Shown here: in pieces, positions 1 through 13,871 of the stretch
Numbering within the stretch: the stretch's first letter is position 1
Layout of the letters: every line of letters starts with the position of its first letter
Origin: Reticulascus tulasneorum
Lineage: Eukaryota; Ascomycota; Sordariomycetes; Glomerellales; Reticulascaceae
Length of the DNA: 64,000 nucleotides
Reading direction: 5' to 3'
NCBI GenBank assembly: GCA_001557505.1
Contig: LSAX01000003.1
Location: 2,170,001-2,234,000 of the forward strand
Position numbers and translations under genes: made by a program
The notes under the pieces: model-generated
What the model was told of the DNA's origin: nothing
Databases searched by the model: none
What the model saw: only the letters and a program-made list of their open reading frames with translations

Positions 1-138
1 ACCGGTGTTAAGAATATTCCCGTACTGGAGTTCCGTGAGAGGAACATCTCTCGTTGAGTCATGCTGCCCCAGATGGAACGTCGGTCGCATTGGACCAAAG
101 TTTCCTCCATCTTGGACTATTTCCTCTGAAGTCGCCAT
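1..138 (-). CDS. 5' end of an unidentified gene (partial)
   Basis: An ATG at 136-138 on the minus strand opens a frame that stays open for 46 codons to the window edge. The N-terminus begins MATSEEIVQDGG and has a polar, non-repetitive composition with plausible codon choice. It would be transcribed divergently from the Prp43 gene, sharing the roughly 750-bp region between them. No domain is recognisable in this short piece, and a splice site near the edge cannot be excluded. The call rests only on the open frame, its position and its orientation. Confidence 0.45.
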   Translation of the reverse strand, partial: MATSEEIVQDGGNFGPMRPTFHLGQHDSTRDVPLTELQYGNILNTG

Positions 139-892
139 CGCGAAGGCTGAGAAATATGGTCCCTGACTGTTAGGTTCGCACTTCTGAAGGAGAGAAACAG
201 GACAAGCGTTGCCGTCGCCCTTCGCTGAAGGGGGTTAAGTGGAAGTAGAAAATTCTTCACTGCCGCATATTCTATGATTGCGTAGCTCTATCTCTCATCA
301 CACCAGACGGAGGGATCTCAAGGTGACATGGCTCTAAGGGGTGATTCGCATTGCTCCTTTGAGATTGAATGCAATATGGAAAAATAAAATAATTCTTAAG
401 TAACGAAACCAGCTCCCGCCCCATTGGTTCCCAATACTCGGTGAGCCGGGTCCCTCACCAGACGGGTAGACAGTGTCTCTTTGGCAAAGACGACAAGAGC
501 TTGGTGTACTGCAGTAATACCATTGACTGCTTTATATCGTCTCGGACAGTCAGTGAAGTGCTGGCCAACAAGTTGCGCACATGTCGGCTTGTTTCAAAAC
601 ATCCTTGACGATGTTAGACAGACTATGGACTCCCAGCGATGTGTTTTCCATATCACATATTTGCCACATCGCACAGTAGAGAGGTACGTACCTTACCCTT
701 AATAAGACTTAACTTAGATATCTGCAGAAGTTTCCTTATCGGAAGCCTTATCGATTCGCTTGCTCATCGGCCCCACCTAAAATTTTGCTGGCAACCACCC
801 CAAAAGCTTGACTTCAGCCTCGCGCCGAGGGTCCAAACCATCACGACATCAAACCACTTGTCGCTACACGGCCGAACACAGTTTGACCCAAC
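139..892. other. intergenic, probable divergent promoter region
   Basis: The 754 bp lie between the minus-strand partial gene and the plus-strand Prp43 gene. Open frames here are short and lack coding character. The last 100 bp before position 893 are moderately C-rich, as in many fungal leaders. I see no repeat or RNA gene. Confidence 0.4.
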
Positions 893-3373
<2,481 letters not shown>

Positions 3374-3610
3374 GCGTGGGGTGCTGCGATCCAACTTCCG
3401 AATCGTGCGGACATGGCATCCATGTTGTCGGGGATGGACCTTAAAAGTCTTGATCAAAGTGGGGGAGGGTCTGGCTTGTCTGGGTCTACACCAAGCATCT
3501 TACAATACGCATGAAAAAGCGTCTTCCAGGTGGCTGGAAGCCAGCTAACGTGGCCTAGACAGAGCGTCGGCTGGTAGCTATATACACACTAGAGGTAGAC
3601 GAATCAAATT

Positions 3611-3891
3611 CTATCTAGGCTTTGCCTTGCTTAATCTGGCCGCTAAGGCTCGTCCTGCTTCCCCGGATTGTCGTGCAGATTTAGCGGTTGAGACACCATT
3701 GATGATGTGGTCTAGTTTTTGAACGGCGGCCAGCGTCGGGCTTCTCTCATTTCCGAGTTTCAACTTACATTGGCATTGCGTCTCTATTTCGCCGTTCAAC
3801 AAACTGCCTATGTAAGATTTTCATCATGGTAAATGGAGTCTCTGGCTAGGTAGTCAGGGGGAACTTGGGCTTGCGAACGAAGATCATCCAT
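3611..3891 (-). CDS. candidate small gene of unknown function
   Basis: A 64-codon open stretch on the minus strand ends at the TAG at 3611-3613. It has codon use unlike its surroundings and a helical, Ala/Lys-rich C-terminus (GRALAARLSKAKPR). It lacks its own ATG. A consistent two-exon model starts at ATG 3889-3891, removes a 71-bp intron (3808-3878, donor GTTCGC, acceptor CATAG) and encodes 69 residues. GTTCG-type donors are also used by the HMG-CoA lyase and V-ATPase genes in this window. Alternatively the open 27 codons after the same ATG are coding and a frameshift separates them from the second part. It converges with Prp43. No family is recognised. Confidence 0.35.
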
Positions 3892-6800
3892 TCTAGCCAC
3901 TCGCCTCCGGGCCCACCACGGCCTGTGTTGATTCATGTCCCAGGGAAGGAAAATCTTCCCGGGCGTTTCCAATTAGTGCAAGTGATACTGGCTGCAAAAA
4001 CTTTCTCAACTCACGCGCCCCCCTTGCGTTATCCAACCACATCAGGAACGGAGCAGCCACTACGCCACAGCCCGAGGGTCTCCGAGTGGCCAACACCTCA
4101 AATTGAAGGTGGATCTCGATCCTGCTAGCAGGTGATAATCTTGGTATTGGTTGGGACCCCGGACCGGCGACTGTCGGCCAGTCTAGAAGGCTTGGGATGC
4201 CGCATCGGCGATGATCCACCCGAGTGGCGAATATCTCAGATGGCCGCCTGGGGTGGAAGGCGTCACCAGTGGCCATGACTTGGGGGTGTGTTACACGCAG
4301 GCGGGGGTTTGGATCCTGGTCCTGGGATGAGATTGGTTGTCTCGCATCCTAAATGGTGAAGCCATCGCGGGTAGTGTTGCCGCGAGCACGCGGATCCACG
4401 AAGAGAACCATGCCGTCGGTATTCGGCAGATGTTTATCTCGTTAGCCGTGTAAGTCCAACTCACCATAACATATTCCGCTTTATCTCGGTGGCAATCTGA
4501 GCTAATTGGCAGCCTCCGCAGTGAGTTTTCGGGAAGTGATACCGTCCCAAGCGGGACCAGAGAAGACCAACCAGAGCCTCATAGGTTGGAATACCACTTC
4601 TTGCCCCGCCCATATTCGGGTGGTTGCATTACCAATACTATTCTTCACGCTCTTCGTTCCGCCGTAGAAGTGTGTGACACTTAGTCATGCATACGACGGG
4701 CTGAAGATACGAGGAGAGATGTGTGTTTTCCTGGGTAGCCCTCCTTCAAGGCAGTGGAGGTTCGCTAGCCAAGAAGAGAAGATATTGAGGGAATATGGAG
4801 GTCGCTTAATTAGAGTTCACTCTTGCTTGGAACCGTACCATCCAGATTGGGCACGCAGAGCGGTCCATGGGGCCGCAGAGCAGGGGTGTTGACTCTGGCA
4901 TTGGATCATTTCCGCTGGGACGCAAGCATCTGGACCATCTACAGGACTCTGCCTGCATTAGCTTGCCGCTGTCATAGAGGATTCGCCCATCCTCCGAAGG
5001 TTTTATTCCCGTGCAGGACTTTCGCTGTTTGGCTATGTTGCACATGTCTCCTTGCGGACATGAAAGGGCCAGTCAGCCCGAGTTTGTTTCCTACCACGCA
5101 AGAGAGTTTCGGTGCTAACCGTGTCTAACTACATGCAGCGTGGCGCACCCTCTGCATGCTGCGACACGGAACAATTCTGATCATAAGGCCAATAAGCAAT
5201 ATGATCTCAAGAAAGGCCCTCGCAGTGTCCTGCCAAACGAAGTTGGCTGGGGTATGTATACCTTGGGTGCTTGGTCATGACGGTAGGACCGCCACCGTTA
5301 GATGACTAGAAGATCAACTGTGGATTTCTCCTTTCCCGATAAAGGTTAGCTGCGGGGGGGGGGAGGGGGGGTTGGAAGACACATATATCAAGAGCCAGTT
5401 TACATCGATGAATCCAGCACCATCGACTCCTATCCGAGACTAGGATTCAATGGTCTGGACTTAAAACAAGATAGCTACTTCTCTACAGATTACTTGTGAT
5501 TACCAGGGTCATTGGCAGACCCTGCGCCGTTAGTTCAAGCAGACGCCGTTCCGGGTCACCATGTTAGCATAGTAAGCTTGTGCCGTTCAGTGTGGGTCTT
5601 GGGTTCATACTCTCACAATCTCATAACCCCTGACGGCCTAGCTAGCGTCCATATGGCGTTAGTTACGGGATTTAAGTATGGTTACATTCAACGGGTTTCT
5701 GCTGCAATGCCCGGCTCCTTACTACGCCGTTGGGACGGTCCCCAATCCCGAGCTCTGGAGTATAGTTACAATATACGCGCGCAGCATACCCTTTCGCAGT
5801 AGCGTATCCTAGCCGCAGGAATCCAGTGAGCGGCCGGTTTTGGCAATCGCCTATGTCTCAGACATGCATTGTAGGAATCTGGATGACTTGGCAGATGTTG
5901 AGTGAGGGTGGCCGGATAGAAGCCCGTGATTGTTGCTCCCACCTGTGCCGAAGCCCAGCTGGAAGATTCCAGACACAGCCAGATCGTAAGCCGGTACCAT
6001 TGGGCCTCAGTCTGGGGCTGCTGTTCGTTTCAGGTCTTGTACCTTGCCCTCTAGTCACTTATTTTCGGGTGAAGATAGATGCGCCTTAAGATCAAATTTT
6101 TTTGGGGGCTTTGCAGCATGGCGAACATAACTTGCAATATCATTTAGTTGTAGCTTACATAGCATAGCCATCTCCGTCTTATCTCTTCGCTCTTCTCGTA
6201 AAGCGCAGTCCTAGCGAGCCTTTGCGACCTTTCAGCTCCCTCCAGTGACACGTCAACCACACATAGCAGGCACCGTACCCTGCATTTATGCGTGTTAGTC
6301 TCCGTACTGCTGTGGTTCTGCATCTGCTGCCGGACATTAGGGCGAACGCTATGATCACTTCATGCATCGGAGGGATGCTAGATTGCGCACAAACATCGTC
6401 ATTATCTCTTCATAGTTCCCTCATACCTTTAAAAGAGACGTTCCTGTTGGATAATGCAAGCCTCGCAATAATAGTCCCCATGTTGATTCTTGCGATTGGC
6501 CCCCGACGAGCTAGATCGGGTAAGGTGATGTTTCGAAGCTGAGTCTTGTGTAAGCGTGCCAAGTTGCTCTGGCGGTAACAAAGTTTCAAGGTCCCTGGAA
6601 GAGCAGTCTAGAATTGGCGAGGTGGCATCTCCCAGCCAAGCTGCATTGACGCGTCTAAACGCTGCACTTTCAAGTCGTCATGGTGGGCTGGTTGCAGATG
6701 GAAGAGTCAAGACAAGGCACCTGACTAGCAGCTGCTAACCAATACTACAAGTTAAGGACATTACCGGCCACAGGTACAAACACTATTAGCCACAGTGACA

Positions 6801-7667
6801 TGCATGGTCCCTTTCCGAGTTGTGTTGCACAAGCATTTGAATAGATAGATATTGCGACTGAGCCTCGAAACGAGTGAGTGGGTTAGAATATGACGCCACA
6901 AGCATCATCTGAGCCTTTGTAGCCCTGTCTTCAGAGTGACAATGATTGTGATATGTCACAAACACAAAGGCTCTCTTCAGCCCGAACCGTAAGCTGAGCG
7001 CAGATGGGTGTGAGGTGGAATGGGATGAGAGGCCTAAAAGTCAGCGTTAGTCCCTTATTGTATGCAAGTGTTCCGTTTCGTACAACTCGACGTCTGGGGA
7101 ACAGTTCCTCATGACTGAATTCGGTATTGAATCATTGTTCAGAGTTTCGTGTCAGATCCCTTGTCTCTAGCAAAGTACACATCGCACTCTTGACTCGTTC
7201 GATGCAACCTCGAGACTATGGAGCCGCAAAAGACGTACGACTTTTGATCCAATCTGGCATTTGCCGCAGGCAACTCGATTGCGTGCCTCATTCGGCAGGC
7301 ACTTACCCGACCCTTGTTGGAAATGCTGAAGGATGGCCTCAAAGATCTTCACATCTACTATATCGGAACGGTGGCAAAGCTTGGAACATGATGTCTATAA
7401 AGCTGGCGATGTTCTCGTGCCTCAAGTGCTCGATTGTTCGGTTCCATTCGTCACCACCAAACGAAACCCGGTAATATATAGTGGCAGTTGCGAGCCCGCT
7501 TCAACCCGACCTTTCATCACCGCTTTATTAAAGGACCCTACTGCTGGACTAAAGTGAGATATTCCACTCGCACTGCCTCGCCGTAGCGATATTGTCTACA
7601 ACTTCTGCGTTGCTACAACTTCGGACTGGGAGAACACCTCAACCCTGTCAAAAAATCCATATCCACC
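3892..7667. other. 3.8-kb gene-poor stretch
   Basis: No frame here combines length, an ATG start, splice sites and a recognisable protein. Base composition is ordinary, not AT-rich, so it is not a RIP block. A G-rich run (about 10 G, A, 8 G) lies near 5353-5371. I see no terminal repeats, tRNA or long direct repeat. It may hold non-coding transcripts or decayed sequence. Confidence 0.4.
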
Positions 7668-8124
7668 ATGAGCCACAAACAGCGCAACTCCTATAAGTTC
7701 AACTGCGCAAACCGGTACACACAAGACTGTCCCAACTTCGTTGCGGTTGCCGGTGCAAAATGTGGTGTTTGTCTTGTAAGTGGTCCCTCTGCAAGTTTCT
7801 GAAAGCTGGCGGCGGCTGATTTGGCAACAGGCAAGAGGCCTGACGTGGGTGTATCCAAATGAAGTCTCCAGTGCACTAGCCGATGAGGGCCATGGCATGG
7901 ATCAGGATGAACTAGATACAAACCGTGTATCTCTCTGTGGCTCTCACCCATGGGCATGCTCCATTGTAAGTGTTGACTGCCCACTTCGAGTGAAGGGCAT
8001 GGCTAATATCATACTGCAGGTGGCTTATCGCGGCAGCCGCGAGGAGATTAGCAGTGAGAGATTTGAATATGAAGGGAACGAGCTAGAAGTCCGTCAAACA
8101 CGGGACTACCTCGGCGACCCTTAG
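7668..8124 (+). CDS. small cysteine-containing protein, unknown function
   Basis: Three exons, 7668-7775, 7831-7965 and 8020-8124, all in phase 0, encode 115 residues starting MSHKQRNSYKFNC. Both introns (55 and 54 bp) have GTAAGT donors and CAG acceptors, and the second holds a GCTAAT branch-like site; the first contains an in-frame TGA, so splicing is needed. Cysteines at 13, 21, 32 and 35 (the last pair as CGVC) could form a small metal site. The C-terminal 35 residues are acidic and charged. No signal peptide or membrane segment. The ATG is preceded by CCACC. I do not recognise a family. The consistent intron structure is the main evidence that this is a gene rather than chance. Confidence 0.6.
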
Positions 8125-9495
8125 GTCGCGATGCCTGGTTCATGCAAAAACTATATCTAGAGTAAGTGTAACTACCCATGAAAGTGCGTATGCGCTCGAG
8201 AATCCAGATACATGGTGCGAGGCGGAAAAAATGCAAGTCGTTTGTTTAAACTGACATGCAAGCCGTCGGTGGCGTTATGATAGCAGTTTGTGCAGCCAAG
8301 ATCAAAGGGAGGGCATGAAAAGGGGGCATCTCAGCAAAGATATGCTGCCAGAAGAAGTCAAGTTATATGACTCGAGTTGAACATGTAGACAATATGAATC
8401 TTCCCCCCCTTCAGGCACTGGTCAGCGCGTGGTGAAATAAGTCTGCAGCAGACCATCTTAAGCAACGAGAGTATCTATGTTGGCTCACTGTCTCGATTCA
8501 CACCCAAGTCCGTTCAAGGGGCCTTGGCAACTTGACGTTTGACTCTGCGCCCAGAAAGAGGGCGGTAACACGAATAAATCATCTGACGGACTGTGATTAA
8601 TGATCAATCACATGCTAGATGGCGCATCCGATTGTGGTAGGGAATCCTGTTGCAGCTTTAATTCACTCATACGCAGAGCACATGTGGATTTCACGACGAG
8701 GAAGACGGAAGTCGTTGAAATCGCCTGGATGGAGGCACCAATGACCGTCAATTCCGGCCCCCAAACCCGCCGCATCGTTTCGGCAGGTCCGGAGGCCAAA
8801 ATGCATGACGACCGGTCCAAGGGGTGGGCAGGTGGAGCATACCCCTGTAGAGGCTCCGAACTATGACCTAGCCCGGTCTGAATGATTGCATGTGCATTAC
8901 AAGGCATGTAACGTAGCGGGAGCTGGTTGCGCAACTATGCATCTGGCCCTGACTCGAGACTCGACTCCCGACGATTGTCCCAGGGAGAAGGAATCGTTTG
9001 ATAGGAGACAAGGGTCTCGGAGTTTCTACCGGACCAATGGTGGTATCAGGCTCTCACATGAAAACGAGAAGCAGATGATAGGTGGAAGGCATATGGAGTT
9101 AATTCCGCACCGGTGAGAGTGAAGGCGCTCGGTCAGGTCAGGCCACATCAGTGCTTAATCAAGATTTTGGTATTTCTCGTCCTCATCCGCTTCGCACCAC
9201 TCTCACCCCTTTCGGCCCTTTGACCAAGAAGGCCGCCGATACCTGCATTTATCAACAATATATTGCAGCACCATGACTCTCGGAGTCACCGCCGCACACC
9301 ACTGCAAGCAGAGCAAGCGCAAACCTGGCCGCGAAGCGGCTGATTTGCCGAGAAACCCTATGTAAACTCACTTGCGCTGGACTCGGCAGAACATCCGTAC
9401 CCACCCAGCGCAATGCGCTCAAAATGCAAACCGCAGGTTATCATATCCATAATCATAACATTCGATCACTGACTCGGCGTGCCGGACGCCTTCAT
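8125..9495. other. intergenic, nothing recognised
   Basis: 1.37 kb between the small cysteine protein gene and the 3' end of the APP1-domain gene. Short antisense-overlapping frames at 8600-9116 have no homology I recognise. No repeat or RNA gene seen. Confidence 0.4.
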
Positions 9496-11112
9496 TTACA
9501 GCCACATGGCGAAGCCCGCCATAACCAAGCCAACAAACACAGCCCACGTGCTCGGCGGTGCGAGGGCACCAGCAGAGCTACCAAGACCAAACGGCCCTTG
9601 AAAGCCAAATGTAACATCCTGCGGCACAGTAGCATTCAAGCACTGTCCGTTGACAATATCAAGATTTCTCAAGTCATCCGGGACATTGAAAAACATGTAG
9701 TTATTCTGCGGGATGTTTTCGAACCCAGACGTGTCGTACGGGAATAGATCATCTGGGTCAGTTGCGCTCGTGTTTCGCAACAGAATGCAGAGCACTTGTC
9801 CCGGATAGTCCGTATATAAGGCTGGATAGGACTTCATGACGTCTGAGTTGGTAGTATCGCCGACCAGTATGAATTTCCTCTGTGGGAAAGTTTGGAAGAT
9901 TTTATCGAGAAGGAACCGGCGGATTGACAGAGTAGCGGAAGCATCGGAGAAGTTGAGCGGCCGAGTGTCAAACGATCCCAGCGGGTACGTCTTGTAGATG
10001 AATTCCATATAATTCCTGGTGACCTGTTCTGGTGTTGTGGTCAGGTAATGGAAGTGGAAATCGGGGATGGTTGACGACCAGTTGGAATAGATTTCCGGCA
10101 TGTTCATCCAGGCTGTAAACGGCCGAGCAAATGAGTTCAAGAGACCTTCTTTTGGCTTGTAAATCTTGGTGATACGAAGAATATCATCAATGTCGGAGAG
10201 GATTGTGATGCCTTGTGAAGGTACAAGATATGCAGTAGCATTGCCTGTATCTGTTCCTGCGGCGTACATGTTGAGTGTCTGGATCTGAGCCGTTGCGTCA
10301 CCCGGGATCAGCCTGCCTCCATTTGGACCAGTGGTATTCTGGAGGGTGACGAAGACATCGAAATCTCCCTGATCCGTGGTGTTGTATGGCAATTGGATGG
10401 TTTGCTCTCCTCCCTCTGCATTGACACCGCCGCCGCTGGCATCTGGCTCGATACTGACATCATTGACAAAGCTGATGGTCACCGTCACGTCTTCTTGTTG
10501 GACCACATATATAGACGCAGTCAGGTTTCTTGCTTGGGCTTGTTCACTCGGGTCAAGATCTGCGATATCCACATCAATTAGGAAGACGTTGGCCAGGTCA
10601 TCCAGCTTCTTTTGTGGAATATCCGGCTGCTTGAAGACATTTCCATGAACACGGACGTTCCAACCTTGTTCGGTCCAGTTGCCATAGGCGCTGCGTAATA
10701 AGAATCAGCATTCATTGCTCTAGAAGAGAGCCCGAGGCTCCATCAGAGTTTGTAGAAAACCTTCTTTCTGTGTTACAACTTACGGGATATTTAAGACCTG
10801 AGTCGGCTTGGCGTCTAAATCACCGTCGGAAATGCCCAGGGAGCTTTGTACCTCGGCCCCGGTCGGAAATCCTTGGAAATAGTCGGGAACCCCAGATGCT
10901 ACGAAGGACGCGACGTCACTACCGATACCGCTTAGGACACTGTTGATATAGCCACCAACATCATCGAGAAGATCGGGATTTCGTGGTCTTAAAGTTGGAG
11001 GCGCAGTGATCATGGGATGTCTGGCATCAACAGCGCGATGCGGCGGCGGCGCTGGCACAGCGAGCACAACCTGCAAGAGCCATAGCGACAAAATGTTTCG
11101 AGAGAGAGACAT
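9496..11112 (-). CDS. secreted, probably GPI-anchored APP1-domain (DUF2183) phosphatase-like protein
   Basis: Two exons, 10784-11112 and 9496-10690, separated by a 93-bp intron with donor GTAAGT and acceptor CGCAG, give 507 residues. The N-terminus MSLSRNILSLWLLQVVLAVPA is a signal peptide. Residues from about 285 form the APP1 catalytic domain of the HAD-like phosphatidate phosphatase group: ITILSDIDDIL carries the DxDD nucleophile motif, FHYLTTTP the second motif, and FILVGDTTNSD the third. The usual Thr of DxDDT is Ile here. The C-terminus is a Ser/Gly/Ala stretch followed by a hydrophobic tail ending FVGLVMAGFAMWL, as in GPI-anchor signals. Yeast App1 is cytosolic and dephosphorylates phosphatidic acid; this copy would act at the cell surface, so its substrate is uncertain. 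Several Asn-x-Ser/Thr sites fit secretion. Confidence 0.85.
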
Positions 11113-13871
11113 CGTGAGTGACCGTAAAGCTCAAAGAGGAACAACCGAGATATCCGAAAGATGAATTGTTGCCTGAAGGTCGGGAATCCAGCTACAAATT
11201 CGAATTCCTAACGGGAGAATAGGATGCTTCCAAAGGCGCAGCTTTAATCAGCAGCTCGGACGAAAAGATTGAGTCAACCAGAACTCAAAAGCAACAAAAC
11301 GATCGACTGAAAATCAACTAGATTCCGCGTCCTAACTCTTTATAAGGAGCAGACAGCTGTCGCGTCCGGGTCGCTTGTAATCATTTATTCTGGTTCGACG
11401 CGGGGTGTGTTCCTGCATGAGCTTGATGCACTGACGTCATGTTGCTTATCCACTTCACCCAATGAAACAGGCTGGAGTCTTCCCCATTCAGCCTTTTAAA
11501 TCCATGAACAAGTTCTAGCAGGGTTTGAGTTGCATGGGGCAAATCAAGCTTTTGGTGGGCTAGCCATGGCAACGATCCATGTCGATTGGCAAGGTCGTGC
11601 AAAGTCTAGGGCGATCCAGTTGTTTCGCAGGGTATGTTCCACAGTGCCAGTTGGAACTGCATCGCGACAAGGTTAATTGCACCATTACTATGGCATTCAA
11701 GACCCCTTAAATGACACGGCAATGCCTTTCTTATTCTCGACTTTTGCACTACTGTACGACAGGACTAGCTCGCCCTACTGCGTTGTTATAATTGCTTGCT
11801 ACTCTACCAGACTAGGCAGGTAAATCCAGGTTAGAAAAGGCAGCGGTGCTGGGAGCCTCGGTAACTTGCCACCATATTCGTATCGCCCTTAGTCCTCCTC
11901 ATGATGCGCCTAGGATATGGCCGGGGAAATTGGATCTACCCAACCATGTTAGCATCTGCATCACCAAGATTTGGAAGCCGGCATGACTTATCCCCAGCTC
12001 GTAGGGGGTTGCCATCTCGCCATTTCTGGAGACACAGCAACCAGGACTACCCGACCTAGGCCTGCCCTTTGATTCCAAAAATTTGGTTCGAACCGTTGAT
12101 CAGATCAAGATCAGACCGCCAACTGCCGTCCACAATTCCAGACAAGCACGAAACTTTGACTCCAACTCAAGATGGGTCCCGGAATCGCTTCTAGCGCATC
12201 AGTTGCCTGATCGAGGACGTCACAAAAGTTGAACGGCGCACATGAGAACCGGTAAACAACTCTGGGCCTTCATCTACACAACCACGCAGATTTTGGCGAT
12301 CCGATTCACAGTTGAGAATCACGCAGTGATCCACTCGAAGCTCTTTCTGTTTGTTTCGCACTGCCAGCAAGGACTAGTTTTTGTTTCCTCTCCATAGATT
12401 CTCGTTAGAGGCGCCGAGGAGGGCATTCCGCACGGACAAAAAACATCCACAAAAACCGCGCTGTCGTCTATGGCCCTCGGTAGGTGGAAGGTCATAGGGA
12501 GGCGCCACTCTCCCGAAAGAAAGCAGCGAGGGTTGGCGTCCTCGGACATCGTGGGGCAGAACCCACGACAGGAGGTTAATGCGCCTGGCCAGATCACATG
12601 CGAGCATGACACACCAGTGGCGATTGCCGTAGTGCGGCCCAGGGAGGAGTCAGGCGACTGGAAGGAGTGGATACTCTGACCACACATCCGCAAACTTGTT
12701 CCAGGTTGTTCTCGAGGGTCGAGATTTCCGAAAGCTTTTCAGCGTGGCACGATATATATCGGATTGGGTGTTTCTGTTTGTAGCCTTGAGATCCTCGTAC
12801 ACCGAGCTCGAGTTGAGCAAGATGGACCGACGAGATGAGTCAAAGGAGAAGTAGCAAAACACCAACCCGATTGTTTGTGGCCAACGCTGTGCTCCTGTCT
12901 TTCCCCTCGAAACGTACTAATGTAGATGTTGAGAAATCTGCATCCAGCCTGGAAGTGGGAATGTGACCAGTATCTTCCATTCCCGTCGAGCTGCCCGCAT
13001 CGCCCAGACGATCTACTCTTGACCAGAGCTCGGTTTCCAGCGTCACAGCCCTGACGAGTGTCCTCAGACCAGAGGCTCTTACCATACAGACTCATAGCAG
13101 CCAGACTCTCGCGCACCTATTGGTGACTGGACTGTTCTCCCTACCAGTCCATCTTCAATGACCCCTCTTTCACCATACCACTTTTCAGCGGCGATGGCTT
13201 GAGAGAAGCCAAGAAGATATAGAAGGCGGATCGAACGGCTATAAGCGCAAGACTTGACACCAGTTGTCTAATTAGGGTTAAGTTCCAAGCCCCATTCTCT
13301 CAGCCAGGCTGGGTTGATAGTGCCACAATAAATCCAACCGCGGCAAACGCGAGGTCCTGATGCAGGCTCGGATGCGACGTATTGTGGGAATTCCAGCCAT
13401 TGACCAGAGGTCTGCGATAGACATTCCTTTCGGAAAATGGGACTCGGAGGACTGCAGAGGAGGCGTTATGCGTGACTGATTGCTCCGAATTGGTAGGAGC
13501 GAAAGAGCTTCGAGGTGGATCGCGTTGTGACTTCAAGAGAGTCGTCGTGATCGTATCTCAAATGGTTATCGGCGGTAGTTGCATATCAGGCAGAGGCGGC
13601 AGAGATTGCCCATGATTGCAAGGTGTGTTGTAGGAAAGGAAGAAAGAAAGAAACAAAGAAGAAAGAAAACCATCGAAACGAGTCTATCGAGGGCAAGTCT
13701 GGTACGTGCCGCACTTACGCGCGACGCGAGACGCGACTGCACGTGATACAAGCCCATGCACAGTAAATTTGATGAGAATTTTGGCACTGTGCATGTATAA
13801 TCGTCGGACCATCGCCTTCGACATCCACGCGACTTCACTCATCAGATTTCGACCAGCTTGAATCTGTGAGA
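11113..13871. other. 2.76-kb intergenic region with weak coding-like pieces
   Basis: The first 250 bp are the promoter side of the APP1-domain gene. Between about 12.3 and 13.55 kb several minus-strand frames without ATG starts (for example 13300-13551 and 12840-13085) have protein-like composition but cannot be joined into a convincing model; they may be remnants. A GAAA-rich purine tract lies at about 13630-13671. Confidence 0.35.
13630..13671. repeat. GAAA-rich simple repeat
   Basis: A purine tract made of GAAA/GAAAC units on the plus strand, about 200 bp upstream of the TANGO6/Rtp1-family start codon. It could be a polypurine promoter element or simply a microsatellite. Confidence 0.6.

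Noticed and set aside
12076..12100. GGTTCGAACC resembling a tRNA T-loop
   Set aside because: The flanking bases do not form a T-stem and no D-arm or acceptor stem is found upstream.
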